From CAMDKS01 sp964402975 (GTDB lineage: Bacteria; Bdellovibrionota_B; Oligoflexia; Oligoflexales; RGVZ01), in NCBI GenBank assembly GCA_964402975.1, contig CAYOEM010000003.1:1-64000 (forward strand): a DNA stretch of 64,000 bases. Reading direction: 5' to 3'. A program made the position numbers and the translations under genes. Positions 52,785 through 61,584 of this stretch are shown here, one piece after another; within the stretch, counting starts at the first letter, position 1; each line of letters opens with the position of its first letter. The notes under the pieces were generated by a model, which was not told the origin of the DNA, did not search any database, and saw only the letters and a list, made by a program, of their open reading frames with translations.

Positions 52785-53653
52785 CGTATTTTATCACTGC
52801 TGTTCTCTTCAGGCCCCACCCATACGTCTCGGTGGGGCTGCTGCAAATTTATTCATCGAAAGATGCTTCAAAGACTATTTTGTTGGTTTGCCTCTGACTC
52901 GTAGACGCGCTTCAACTGAAGAGGCACTGGTCATAGGTCTCGTATCAATATAGCTGAAGCAGCCATCTGCATCTGGGTCAAAATTGCCCCTCTGGTGTTT
53001 TTGAGTTTTTAGCCGCCAGTGTTCGGGGGCGTTGGTTCTGTCGATGGTCCAGGCAGTGATGCCAGTGTTTTGAGGCGAGTTGAAAGAAACGGCAAAGCCT
53101 TATAGGCCAAGCTGCGCAGCCATATTTTGTTGGTTGTTGAGGGTGGGTGATGGCCACTCGAACGGAGCAGATTAAGATTTTTTGACTTGGTCAAGCCCGT
53201 TAAAGGAGAGCGCGCCGCTTTGCTCGCTGACCTCACCCCCGGGGGTTGCTGTTCGTCTTGGTCGCATGCGGTGGTTGGGGGGTTCGCCAACCTAGTCGAT
53301 TCGCCTCGTCGAGCGCTGACTGCCGCGACCCATTAATCCATGATGTTTTTGAAAACGTTGTGCGCCAACGATTGCAAGGATCGTTGGTGTCGTCGTCAGC
53401 GTTTGCAAATCCGTCTCAACCGGGAAATTTTTTCCAAACGTTGTCAGTATTTTCTGTGCGTGGTCGATCAGAAATATTGTGCGCTTAAAAAAAAATGAAA
53501 AAAGTTTTCTCTGAGGTATAGTAATTTTAATTCGTGTTGTGTTATTATTTTCTCATAAGCTTCTCGCTCGCAAAGAAATCTATACTCGTGAGAGTATGGC
53601 AGAGGGCTTAGGACGAAAGTCGAAAAGACAAATTTTAGGAGGAGTGTTTAACA
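52785..53653 (+). other. 870-bp region without a convincing gene
   Basis: No ORF here has both a ribosome site and coding-like composition. It holds a stem GCCCCACC/GGTGGGGC (52813-52838) just after the SMC-like gene, which may be its terminator. A second stem, CCAACGAT/ATCGTTGG (53365-53387), follows. GCCAGTGTT occurs twice (53015, 53061), and the GGAAATTTTTTCC palindrome lies near 53424. An A-rich stretch near 53490-53510 is followed by a TATAGT box (53517-53522). The last 170 bases probably contain the promoter of the lysine-rich protein gene. A small RNA in the central part is possible. Confidence 0.45.
53582..53597. promoter_or_regulatory. inverted repeat ahead of the lysine-rich protein gene
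   Basis: ATACTC (53582-53587) and GAGTAT (53592-53597) form a perfect 6-bp inverted repeat with a GTGA spacer, 57 bases before the start codon. It could be an operator or a leader hairpin. Confidence 0.4.
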
Positions 53654-53851
53654 ATGGATAACATGGAACAAGGAGCAGCCGTGGCTAAGAAAGCAACAAG
53701 AAAAAAAGCAACGAAGAAAAAAGCAGCTAAAAAAGCGACAAAAAAAGCTACTCGCAAAGCACCTAAAAAGGCTGCTAAAAAAGCGACGAAAAAAGCTACT
53801 CGTAAAAAAGCTGCTAAAAAAGCAACTAAGAAGGCTTCCAAGAAGAAGTAA
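53654..53851 (+). CDS. small lysine-rich histone H1-like protein
   Basis: A 65-residue protein in which about half of the residues are Lys or Arg. After an acidic start (M-D-N-M-E-Q) come near-repeats of A-K-K-A-T-R-K and A-A-K-K-A-T-K-K to the end. The composition matches the C-terminal tails of histone H1-like bacterial proteins (Hc1, AlgP), which bind and condense DNA. There is no globular domain. The start follows TAGGAGGAG, and a perfect terminator follows, so it is a genuine, monocistronic and probably well expressed gene. The nearly repeated codons could slip in replication. The DNA-binding role is inference from composition. Confidence 0.8.
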   Translation: MDNMEQGAAVAKKATRKKATKKKAAKKATKKATRKAPKKAAKKATKKATRKKAAKKATKKASKKK

Positions 53852-53895
53852 TTCTCCTTGGACTTTCCTTTTTAGGGAGTCTTTTAAAACGATGT

Positions 53896-53929
53896 CCCGT
53901 GTGGGTTACGACCCACACGGGTTTTTTTT
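53896..53929 (+). terminator. strong rho-independent terminator
   Basis: CCCGTGTGGGT (53896-53906) and ACCCACACGGG (53911-53921) form a perfect 11-bp stem with a TACG loop, followed by eight T's. It ends the lysine-rich protein transcript. Confidence 0.92.
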
Positions 53930-54056
53930 ATAGCGTTTTGCCCAAACAATAGACATCCATCCCTAAAACTATTGAAGTGCGGGGTCTTTGTTGGCATAAC
54001 CTAGGGCTCGTTTTCTCATCCATGGGTTTGAATGAACTCGTCTCTAGGAGGTCAAG

Positions 54057-56195
54057 GTGGAGTCTGTTGTCGGTATTATTACCCTGTGCGGTGTTCTGGC
54101 GCTCGTTGTGGCAGCGTATTTTGCCGTCCGGGTCAACTCTTTGAAGCTAACGGCCGCCGAGGTCAATGCCTCTGAGGACGTTGTTGCGCGTTTGAGAGAG
54201 ATTTCGGGAGCGATTTCCGAGGGCGCCATGGCTTTCTTAGCCCAGGAATACAAATTCGTGGGTGTTTTTGCAGCCGCCTTTGCTGTAGTGATCGCGCTTG
54301 CTCTGGATAATCCCGAAACTGCCGCCGTAAACGAGGGACTTTACAGTGCTGTCGCCTTCGTTCTTGGGGCCTTGATCTCAAGTGTATGTGCCTTTATGGG
54401 GATGAAAATTGCCACCCAAGGTAACGTTCGAACTGCCGTAGCCGCTCGTCGAAGCATCACAGACGCATTTAGGGTCGCATTTCGATCCGGCGCCGTGATG
54501 GGTTTTGGTCTTACGGGTTTGGCCGTTCTTGGGCTTTTGGCCGTGGTAGTGGTTTTTGATTCCATGCTGGCGAATTCCGGCATTGAGAAACACTATATTA
54601 TGGAGATGGTTGCTGGCTTCGGTCTCGGTGGATCCACAGTCGCCCTTTTTGGACGGGTGGGTGGTGGTATTTACACCAAAGCAGCCGATGTTGGAGCTGA
54701 CTTGGTTGGTAAGGTTGAAGCTGGTATCCCTGAAGATGATCCACGGAACCCGGCGGTCATTGCCGATAACGTCGGCGATAACGTGGGTGACATCGCTGGC
54801 ATGGGTGCCGACCTTTTCGGTTCATGTGCCGAGGCCACTTGCGCTGCGTTGGTGATTGGTGCCACGTCGGCGGCCCTTGCGGGTAATCTTAACGCCTTGC
54901 TCTATCCGCTACTGATTAGTGCCATCGGAATTCCGGTTTGTCTGATTACCGCGTTTTTTGCCAGATTAAAACCAGATGCCAAGCAGGTAGAGCCTACTCT
55001 AAGGGGTCAGCTCATTATCTCGACGGTTCTCATGTCGATTGCCATGTATTTCGCGACTAAGTACCTGATGCTTGACTCCTTCACCATTGGTGAGGTCGAA
55101 ATTACTAACGACAAAGTGTTGTACTCGGTACTGGCTGGCCTTTGGTCAGGAATGGTGATTGGCTATATGACGGAAGTGTACACGTCGCATGGCTTCAAAC
55201 ACGTACGTCGGCTTGCACAGGCATCAGATAAGGGTCCGGCGATCAATATCATTTACGGTCTATCGCTAGGCTATGAGTCGGCGGTTGTGCCGGTCGTAGC
55301 TATAGCTGTAACTGTTTATATTGCTTGGACGTTGGCCGGCATGTACGGCATCGCATTGTCTGCAATCGGTATGATTTCCACAATTGCCACTGGTCTTACG
55401 ATAGATGCATATGGACCGGTCTCCGATAATGCAGGTGGCATCGCGGAGATGGCGGAGCTCGGTAAAGACATCCGCGAGAGAACAGATCTCCTTGACGCTG
55501 CAGGTAATACAACCGCCGCAATCGGGAAGGGTTTTGCCATTGGTTCGGCTGTATTGACGGCTCTAGCACTTTTCGCTGCGTTCCTTACGAGAGCTCAATT
55601 TGAGTCTCTGAACATGCTATCTCCCATGGTTTTTGCCGGTCTATTTGTGGGAGGGGTCTTGCCATTCCTATTCACCGCCCAAACCATGCTAGCTGTGGGC
55701 CGTGCTGCAGAGGGTATGATCCACGAGGTGCGACGTCAGTTCCGCGAGATTCCTGGTCTTTTGGAGGGTAAAGCCCGCCCGGATTACCGAAGCTGTGTGG
55801 CGATATCCACCAATTCAGCTCTCAAAGAGATGATTGCACCTGCAATTTTGGTGATTGCATCTCCTATCGTCATTGGTGTTGTCTTTGGCGTCGAAGCGCT
55901 GGCCGGTGTTTTGGCTGGATCAATGGTGTCTGGAATCGTGATGGCTCTATCCACGTCCAACTCTGGTGGCGGCTGGGATAACGCCAAGAAGTACATTGAA
56001 AAACACGAGGGTAAGGGCACCGACAAGCATAAAGCTGCAGTCGTGGGTGACACCGTTGGTGATCCGTTCAAGGATACCTCTGGTCCGTCTCTGAATATCC
56101 TGATGAAGCTTATGGCCATCATCAGCCTCGTATTTGTTCCGTTTTTCCAGAACGCTCACGAATGGTTGATGGGTGTACTTGGAATAGGACAATAA
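54057..56195 (+). CDS. hppA: membrane-bound ion-pumping pyrophosphatase
   Basis: A 712-residue membrane pyrophosphatase with about 15-16 helices that uses PPi hydrolysis to move H+ or Na+ across the inner membrane. The Mg-PPi site shows G-G-G-I-Y-T-K-A-A-D-V-G-A-D and D-N-V-G-D-N-V-G-D near 236-244, with a second D-x-x-x-D cluster V-V-G-D-T-V-G-D-P-F-K-D near the C-terminus. The determinant G-N-T-T-A-A-I-G-K-G near 482-491 has Ala where K+-independent enzymes have Lys, so it is the K+-dependent type. GTG 54057 follows AGGAGG. H+ versus Na+ specificity is not settled. A terminator follows. Confidence 0.94.
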   Translation: MESVVGIITLCGVLALVVAAYFAVRVNSLKLTAAEVNASEDVVARLREISGAISEGAMAFLAQEYKFVGVFAAAFAVVIALALDNPETAAVNEGLYSAVAFVLGALISSVCAFMGMKIATQGNVRTAVAARRSITDAFRVAFRSGAVMGFGLTGLAVLGLLAVVVVFDSMLANSGIEKHYIMEMVAGFGLGGSTVALFGRVGGGIYTKAADVGADLVGKVEAGIPEDDPRNPAVIADNVGDNVGDIAGMGADLFGSCAEATCAALVIGATSAALAGNLNALLYPLLISAIGIPVCLITAFFARLKPDAKQVEPTLRGQLIISTVLMSIAMYFATKYLMLDSFTIGEVEITNDKVLYSVLAGLWSGMVIGYMTEVYTSHGFKHVRRLAQASDKGPAINIIYGLSLGYESAVVPVVAIAVTVYIAWTLAGMYGIALSAIGMISTIATGLTIDAYGPVSDNAGGIAEMAELGKDIRERTDLLDAAGNTTAAIGKGFAIGSAVLTALALFAAFLTRAQFESLNMLSPMVFAGLFVGGVLPFLFTAQTMLAVGRAAEGMIHEVRRQFREIPGLLEGKARPDYRSCVAISTNSALKEMIAPAILVIASPIVIGVVFGVEALAGVLAGSMVSGIVMALSTSNSGGGWDNAKKYIEKHEGKGTDKHKAAVVGDTVGDPFKDTSGPSLNILMKLMAIISLVFVPFFQNAHEWLMGVLGIGQ

Positions 56196-56219
56196 TAGGC
56201 ATTTGCTGTTAAAATTGAG

Positions 56220-56255
56220 GGGCGCGGAAGCTTGCTTTCGCGCCCTTCGATTTTT
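56220..56255 (+). terminator. terminator after hppA
   Basis: GGGCGCGGAAGC (56220-56231) pairs with GCTTTCGCGCCC (56234-56245), including one G-U pair, with a 2-base loop, followed by TTCGATTTTT. Confidence 0.8.
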
Positions 56256-56297
56256 ATAAACCGGCTGAGTGCCGAAAGAGTCATGTAGGGGGCAGGC

Positions 56298-56783
56298 GTG
56301 GCTATTAGAGTATTTGTGACGGGTGGTACGTTTGATAAAGAGTACAATGAAATTGATGGAACGCTCTTCTTCAAAGACTCTCATATCAATGAGCTTTTGG
56401 CGCTGGGTCGCTGCAAACAAGATGTTATTTCGACAACTCTCATGATGGTTGACAGTCTTGAGATGACTGATGGCGATCGTCTCACGATCCTTGATAACTG
56501 CAGACGATGTCAGGAAAATCAAATCATCATCACGCATGGAACAGATACCATGACCGAAACGGCGAAGGTTCTGGGGCAAGCTAATTTGCCAAAGACTATC
56601 GTGATGACCGGAGCCATGATCCCGTTCAAATTTGGTAGCTCCGATGGGTTATTTAATATGGGTTGCGCTATCGGCTTTGTTCAGGCGCTCAAACCAGGAG
56701 TGTATATCGCCATGAACGGCCGAGTTTTCAACTGGGATAACGTGAAGAAAAATCGCAAGCGTGGTGAGTTTGAGGAACTATAA
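56298..56783 (+). CDS. short asparaginase-domain protein
   Basis: A 161-residue protein that matches the N-terminal domain of asparaginases. The nucleophile T11 is in V-T-G-G-T-F-D-K, with Y16, D52-S53, and the second catalytic pair T82-D83 in H-G-T-D-T-M. V-M-T-G-A-M-I-P follows near 102-109. Full asparaginases have about 330 residues with a second domain that completes the pocket; that domain is absent and no remnant is seen downstream. Short versions are known as a separate, uncharacterised group, so this may be a complete gene rather than a broken one. GTG start after GGGGG. Convergent with the OsmC gene, 24 bases away. Confidence 0.8.
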   Translation: MAIRVFVTGGTFDKEYNEIDGTLFFKDSHINELLALGRCKQDVISTTLMMVDSLEMTDGDRLTILDNCRRCQENQIIITHGTDTMTETAKVLGQANLPKTIVMTGAMIPFKFGSSDGLFNMGCAIGFVQALKPGVYIAMNGRVFNWDNVKKNRKRGEFEEL

Positions 56784-56807
56784 CGGGTGAGGGCTTTATG
56801 GATGCTC

Positions 56808-57254
56808 TTAAAGCCCGAAATCGGCCGAACCCTGTCCCACGTCGCTGCCATTCAGAGTGACTTTATAATGGATCGGAGAGACCTTCGATATCATGGCACT
56901 TACGCCGCAGTATTTCGTCAAACTCTTTTCGACGGCATCGTTTATCATCTCTGGAGTGATGTCCTTATCTTCAACGTTAAAATGAAGGTGGATGGCATCA
57001 AAGATTCTTGGGTGCTCGATTCGCGGCTCGGCATCTGCTGAAATGTGGAGTTTCTTTGGGCTAATACGATGCTTTTTGAGACTGGAAATTATATCCATCC
57101 CCGTGCAGCCTAGGATACAAGACAATACAAGTTCCTTTGGGCTTGGTCCTTGATTGTCGCCGCCAGCGGCTTCCTTGGTGTCCAAAGTAAGCGCATGCTC
57201 GCGGATTTTAGAATAAAATTTGAACTTGCCAGCGTGAGTTACTTCGGCGTGCAT
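56808..57254 (-). CDS. OsmC-family peroxiredoxin-like protein
   Basis: A 148-residue OsmC/Ohr-fold protein, which reduces organic hydroperoxides using paired cysteines. C50 (I-L-G-C-T-G-M-D) and C116 (K-Y-C-G-V-S-A) are at the positions of the catalytic pair; C46 is extra. The P-S-P-K-E-L-V motif near 37-43 is typical. It belongs to the YhfA-like branch rather than to Ohr. It starts seven bases after the stop of the lipoprotein gene, with AAGGAGA inside that gene's end, so it is the last gene of the PBP1A operon. Confidence 0.87.
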   Translation of the reverse strand: MHAEVTHAGKFKFYSKIREHALTLDTKEAAGGDNQGPSPKELVLSCILGCTGMDIISSLKKHRISPKKLHISADAEPRIEHPRIFDAIHLHFNVEDKDITPEMINDAVEKSLTKYCGVSAMISKVSPIHYKVTLNGSDVGQGSADFGL

Positions 57255-57261
57255 AGTTACG

Positions 57262-58650
57262 TCATATCTCCTTGATATTTTCGCCTGTCACCTGAAATAG
57301 GAAAACGGGCCAGCTGCTCTCGCGGCCACTGTCAAATGCCAATTCCGATTTTGGAAAGTACATGTCCCATTTATTTGTCATCGACTGCAGCCGATTGGCG
57401 ATTTCATGACGGTTTAATCCGTAGCGAGCCGCCTCCGCACCGAGGCTGCCCAATCGGTGGCCGATAATTTGATAGTCAATCTTACTGGCAGCCTGAGCGG
57501 TAGTGAAATAGTCGTTATCTGAGAGCGGCGTTTCGATAGAGTTGGGGAGGTTACGGTAGTTCCCAATAAAGTCGACGAAGATCGCGCCCTGCAAAGTCTC
57601 TTCTCTAGGTATTACTAGGGCAGGAGACCTCCACTGTTGATTGCCAGCGAACAGTATTTTATTGCCTGGCAATGATGTGCCGAGGATGTTGACAATGTGG
57701 CGCACCATTCTGAAATTATCCAGAATCAAAACGGCGGGCTTGTCGGAGCTGTTGGCAAGTCGCGGCACCTGGGATTTGACCGCGTTTAAAATAGATTGGG
57801 GGTTTTCCGGGTTGTAGGAGGCTTGGGAAAACGCATAACCGCCACCTAACTCTCGTCTCAGGAGTTGATAGAGGTCCAAATTAGCTCCGTTCGGATAGAG
57901 TGTTGTAATTGTTTTGACAGAGCTTGATCGAAAGTGATCGGACAACCTACTCGCCAGTCGTTTAATTGGAGGGTAAACCCGCATCGTTTGTCTGGTCAAA
58001 CCTAGTTGTGCATGGGGATTTACGATCAGGGCAGGTGTCTGTGTTTGATCAGCCAACTGCGCCATCGCATTAGCATGACTTATTGACAAACCTCCAATCA
58101 ATATCGCAACTCGCTCTATGTGTACGAGCTCTGCCACAGTTCTCGTAGCCTCTCCGATGTCTTTGCCGACCCGTCGGATCACTAAAGTCCTGTCAGGAGA
58201 ATATCCGGACTGTACTAACTGAATTTTGACTTGATCGAGGATCGTCTGCAGCGCCGCTTCGTTGGTAGAGTCAGCTGGTAGTATGAAGCCTATTTTGTAA
58301 GTTTTTGAGGCGAAGATCGTCTCGAAGTCATTTAAAATTTCGCCACGCTTCTTAAATGAATCACATTGCTGAGGTTTGTAAGATGCGATTCGCTCTGGCC
58401 ACTGCAACTTGGCCTTCTGCTCGTTTGAAAGCGATGTGATTGACGCTATTAGGGTCGCAGGGATGACCTCAATGGCCTTCGTGCAGTACTCTTTGGCGCG
58501 GTAATGACGTGGTGTTAGGACCGTTTTCTCTAACTTGTTTGAGCTGGTGAGGACGTCCACGGTTCGATCTGGACCAATAAGCCGACAGCCGTTAGACAGC
58601 AGAAGAGTCACGAGTAGCGCGGGCACATTATTTGGTCTAAAAACCTTCAA
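57262..58650 (-). CDS. lipoprotein with periplasmic-binding-protein fold, candidate PBP1A activator
   Basis: A 462-residue lipoprotein with the lipobox L-S-N-G-C (C22). Residues about 115-450 look like a type I periplasmic-binding-protein fold: K-I-G-F-I-L-P-A-D near 117, A-I-L-I-G-G-L-S near 182-189, then T-P-A-L-I-V-N-P-H and K-I-L-F-A-G-N-Q-Q. That is the fold of the C-terminal domain of LpoA, the outer-membrane activator of PBP1A in Gammaproteobacteria. It lies 17 bases after the PBP1A gene on the same strand. TTG start after GGGGGA. The Lpo-like role is inference from fold and neighbour; a solute-binding role is the alternative. Confidence 0.72.
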   Translation of the reverse strand: MKVFRPNNVPALLVTLLLSNGCRLIGPDRTVDVLTSSNKLEKTVLTPRHYRAKEYCTKAIEVIPATLIASITSLSNEQKAKLQWPERIASYKPQQCDSFKKRGEILNDFETIFASKTYKIGFILPADSTNEAALQTILDQVKIQLVQSGYSPDRTLVIRRVGKDIGEATRTVAELVHIERVAILIGGLSISHANAMAQLADQTQTPALIVNPHAQLGLTRQTMRVYPPIKRLASRLSDHFRSSSVKTITTLYPNGANLDLYQLLRRELGGGYAFSQASYNPENPQSILNAVKSQVPRLANSSDKPAVLILDNFRMVRHIVNILGTSLPGNKILFAGNQQWRSPALVIPREETLQGAIFVDFIGNYRNLPNSIETPLSDNDYFTTAQAASKIDYQIIGHRLGSLGAEAARYGLNRHEIANRLQSMTNKWDMYFPKSELAFDSGRESSWPVFLFQVTGENIKEI

Positions 58651-58667
58651 ATTATTCCCCCTAGTAT

Positions 58668-60713
58668 TTATTCGCCAAGCTTAAGTTCGCGGTAAGCACC
58701 TTTATCTGTCTTCAGGGTTCTCATGTCGGCTGCTGCTTGCGATTTTTTTGGTGTTTTGCCTGCGGGAAATAGGGCTGTAATTCCTTGATCAGACGGGTTG
58801 CCGTAGTCTGGATCGATTGTCACTGGAACCAAACCGTCAGCCGGAGGCCAAGGTGTTGTCGGCAGACCGATGGTAACGAGACCATCGAGGAACGTTTTCC
58901 AAATCGGTAATGCCAGCGATGTACCACTTGATGCATCTCCCAACGGCGAATGGCCGTCACCGCCGACCCAGACAGTCGCCACGATATCTCGCGTGCAACC
59001 TGCAAACCAATTATCTCTTGAATCATCAGATGTTCCGGTCTTCCCGGCCGCATAGGGTGCCATGTAGGCGATGGAGCTGGCGGTCCCGTATGAAAGTACG
59101 GCTTGTAGGCCTGAGCGAAGCTGCTCGGCGACATCAGTTTCTAGGGCTTTAATGGGTGACTGCGTTCCGGGATCGTAGGAGAATAATACATTCCCATCGC
59201 GGTCCTCGATTTTGGTAATCGAATAAGATTCGTGCCGCAGGCCTTGGTTAGCAATTGTCCTGTAGATTGCGTCTACGTCGAACATGGTGGCGCTAAATCC
59301 TCCAATGGCGACACCTGTCTCAAGTTTCATGGGAGACCTCACACCCATCAGTTCAGCGCGGTCAATAACCGTTTGCATTCCGTATTTTTGCGCTAAGCTG
59401 ATAACCGGTGTATTCAAAGACTTTGCCAAGGCTTTGACCAAGGTGGCCTCGGTCATGTCGTCGCCTTTGTGGTTTTTGGGTCGAAATTTTCCGACTGCAA
59501 CTGGACTGGCATAAACCAAGTCTGACCAAACCATACCGTGCTCCAAGGCGAGGCTGAAAACCACAGGTTTGAACGCCGAACCAGGCGATCTTTTTGCTGT
59601 TACAGCCCTGTTGAATTGAGATTCTCGAAAGTTTCGCCCACCCAGCATGGCTAGCACGGCGCCCGTTTTGGGATCGGTCGCAAGAAGTGCTGCTTCGATC
59701 CTTTCGGGGGGCTTTTGCCGTCGTCGCGGATTGTCATTGATTTTGGTTTGCAGAGCTTCAAGTGCCCCTGTATTTTCAGATACTGCGCGATTGGCGACCT
59801 CTTGGAAGTTGCGATCAAGAGTTGTCGTTATTTTATAGCCACGGTCGTTGAGAACCGTGTCATCCTCTCCGAGTAATACCCCAACTTCGTTTCGGATCCA
59901 CGATATAAAGAACGGCGCAATCGTCTCGTTGATTGGCACCCAAGGCTTAAATTCGAGAGGCTTATTTCGCGCCTCTTCAATCTCTTCTTTTGTTGCGAGT
60001 TTAGAGTCAAGCAGAGCATCCAAAACAACTTTTTGCCGCTTTATGGCGCCCTGAGGGTTTTTGTGTGGATCGTAGGCACTGGGTGCTTGAAAAAGACCAG
60101 CCATTAAAGAAAATTCGGCCAATGACAATTCTGGAAGAGGCTTTCCAAAATAGACGACCGCTGCTGCACCAACGCCGTAAGCGCCGTGCCCCATGTACAT
60201 GGTATTGAGGTAGAGCTCCAAAATTCTCTCTTTTGATAAGTTTTTTTCTACATAATAGGAGAGAATAATCTCTCTTAATTTTCTTGAGACCTTTTTTTCG
60301 CGGGTTAAAAGGTAATTCTTGACCAATTGCATCGTGATCGTCGAGCCGCCCTGTTTGAGGCGCCCAGATGTTATAACGCTAAAAAACGCGCGAAGCATCG
60401 AGCGCCAGTTGACGCCTTCGTGCTCGAAAAACTTTCTGTCTTCGATCGCTAAAAGCGAATGAACCATGCCGCGCGGAATGTCTTTGTAGGCGAACTCAAT
60501 ATGAAAGTGGTTGTAGTATTCCCCAATTTTATTACCCGTGCGGTCGAAAACCACGGAATTGTCGGGGATGATGGCCGCTGTCAGTTTTTTAATCTGCTCG
60601 TCTTCACTCTCAAAAACGCCAGACGACCAAAGGTAACTGCCCAGCGCTATCATCGCGACGATTAAAACGCCTGATATGACAGCTAAAACTCTGACCTTGT
60701 GCTGGCGCTCCAT
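58668..60713 (-). CDS. mrcA: bifunctional penicillin-binding protein 1A
   Basis: A class A PBP, 681 residues, that polymerises glycan strands and crosslinks peptides. After a short cytoplasmic tail and one helix (about 9-30), the GT51 domain has E91-D-R-K-F-F-E-H-E-G, G-G-S-T-I-T-M-Q and the K-x-R-E-I block. The transpeptidase domain has S-P-G-S-A-F-K (SxxK), S-L-N (SxN) near 430 and K-T-G-T-S. ATG 60713 is 11 bases after AAGGAGGT; TTG 60719 is also possible. It is somewhat shorter than E. coli PBP1A (850) because the OB-type insertion is small. It leads an operon with the PBP-fold lipoprotein and OsmC. Confidence 0.92.
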   Translation of the reverse strand: MERQHKVRVLAVISGVLIVAMIALGSYLWSSGVFESEDEQIKKLTAAIIPDNSVVFDRTGNKIGEYYNHFHIEFAYKDIPRGMVHSLLAIEDRKFFEHEGVNWRSMLRAFFSVITSGRLKQGGSTITMQLVKNYLLTREKKVSRKLREIILSYYVEKNLSKERILELYLNTMYMGHGAYGVGAAAVVYFGKPLPELSLAEFSLMAGLFQAPSAYDPHKNPQGAIKRQKVVLDALLDSKLATKEEIEEARNKPLEFKPWVPINETIAPFFISWIRNEVGVLLGEDDTVLNDRGYKITTTLDRNFQEVANRAVSENTGALEALQTKINDNPRRRQKPPERIEAALLATDPKTGAVLAMLGGRNFRESQFNRAVTAKRSPGSAFKPVVFSLALEHGMVWSDLVYASPVAVGKFRPKNHKGDDMTEATLVKALAKSLNTPVISLAQKYGMQTVIDRAELMGVRSPMKLETGVAIGGFSATMFDVDAIYRTIANQGLRHESYSITKIEDRDGNVLFSYDPGTQSPIKALETDVAEQLRSGLQAVLSYGTASSIAYMAPYAAGKTGTSDDSRDNWFAGCTRDIVATVWVGGDGHSPLGDASSGTSLALPIWKTFLDGLVTIGLPTTPWPPADGLVPVTIDPDYGNPSDQGITALFPAGKTPKKSQAAADMRTLKTDKGAYRELKLGE

Positions 60714-60874
60714 GATCAACCGAGACCTCCTTCGAGAAGCTGACGACTATAGCATCTAAGTTACCGATTAGAAAGAAGAAATAATGGTGTCAACGGGCTT
60801 GGGTTTTGGTATGGTTTTGCCGTCTAGGTCAGTGGGTCAACCATGTGTGACTAAACTTTGGGGGCGACTGGGCG

Positions 60875-61462
60875 GTGCGAATAATATCAATTTTTATGAT
60901 TATATTTGGATTTTGCCCGGTAGCTGTTGCGGCAGACCGGGGGACTGATCAAGGAACGGTGGTCTCATCCCGTAATGATCTGGCTCGGTTTGATGTTCAC
61001 GTAGGTCTTGCAAACCCATCTCCGGCCATTTCCGCTGACGCATCCGCTCTGATGACTAAATATCCTCTGGATGCATTAGGTGTTGGTATAGGTTTTTCGA
61101 GGCATGAACTGGTTCAAGATAATGCTCGATTCTCTGATGAGCATATGGACCTCATTTGGGAGCATTCTTGGCCGATTTTTTCTGGATATCACGCGTTTCG
61201 TTTTCGAGGCGGCCTTGGTCTCGCAAAGGCTCATCGCGCGATGGATAAGAATGTGGCGAATTTAGCCGGCGACGATCCTAGCCGCATATACTGGGGTGCC
61301 CACGTTCGTGCGTCGATTGGCTTCGACTTCCCCCTTGCAGACCTCGTTTGGGCGCGTTTGGGTTTTAACGCTCAAAAGATACTTCTGGAGCGTACTCCCA
61401 CACAAAGTTCGGTGATCGGTGGCTTAGTTTGGGGTGGTCAGTGGTTCGGTATCGGTGATTGA
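60875..61462 (+). CDS. exported protein, probable small outer-membrane barrel
   Basis: A 195-residue protein with a signal peptide (about 1-20, M-R-I-I-S-I-F-M-I-I-F-G). The mature part is rich in Gly and aromatic residues in alternating patterns (G-V-G-I-G-F-S-R, F-R-F-R-G-G-L-G-L-A, W-A-R-L-G-F-N-A-Q) and ends G-G-L-V-W-G-G-Q-W-F-G-I-G-D, suggesting an eight-strand barrel. It does not match a family I can name. GTG start after a weak GGGGCG. It is closed by a strong terminator, so it is a single-gene unit divergent from the PBP1A operon. Confidence 0.62.
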   Translation: MRIISIFMIIFGFCPVAVAADRGTDQGTVVSSRNDLARFDVHVGLANPSPAISADASALMTKYPLDALGVGIGFSRHELVQDNARFSDEHMDLIWEHSWPIFSGYHAFRFRGGLGLAKAHRAMDKNVANLAGDDPSRIYWGAHVRASIGFDFPLADLVWARLGFNAQKILLERTPTQSSVIGGLVWGGQWFGIGD

Positions 61463-61505
61463 CATGGATGGGCCCGCAAACAGTTGCGGGTCCATGTCGT
61501 TTTGA
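61461..61505 (+). terminator. rho-independent terminator
   Basis: GACATGGA (61461-61468) pairs with TCCATGTC (61491-61498), and CCCGCAA pairs with TTGCGGG inside it, with a short bulge. The stem is followed by GTTTTGAT. Confidence 0.7.
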
Positions 61506-61584
61506 TATGATGGCTGCAAATTTTTTCATGATTTCATCTTGTTAGGTTTCAATTTTTTTTGCGATATGAACAGTGGAGGTTTGT

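Noticed and set aside
53009..53290. 93-residue minus-strand ORF in the gene-free stretch
   Set aside because: Low-complexity Pro/Ser/Thr composition typical of a non-coding frame, with no ribosome site.
53246..53488. 80-residue ORF beginning MLFVLVAC, lipoprotein-like
   Set aside because: TTG start, no convincing ribosome site, no basic N-terminus, and the rest has no coding character. The resemblance to a lipobox is probably chance.
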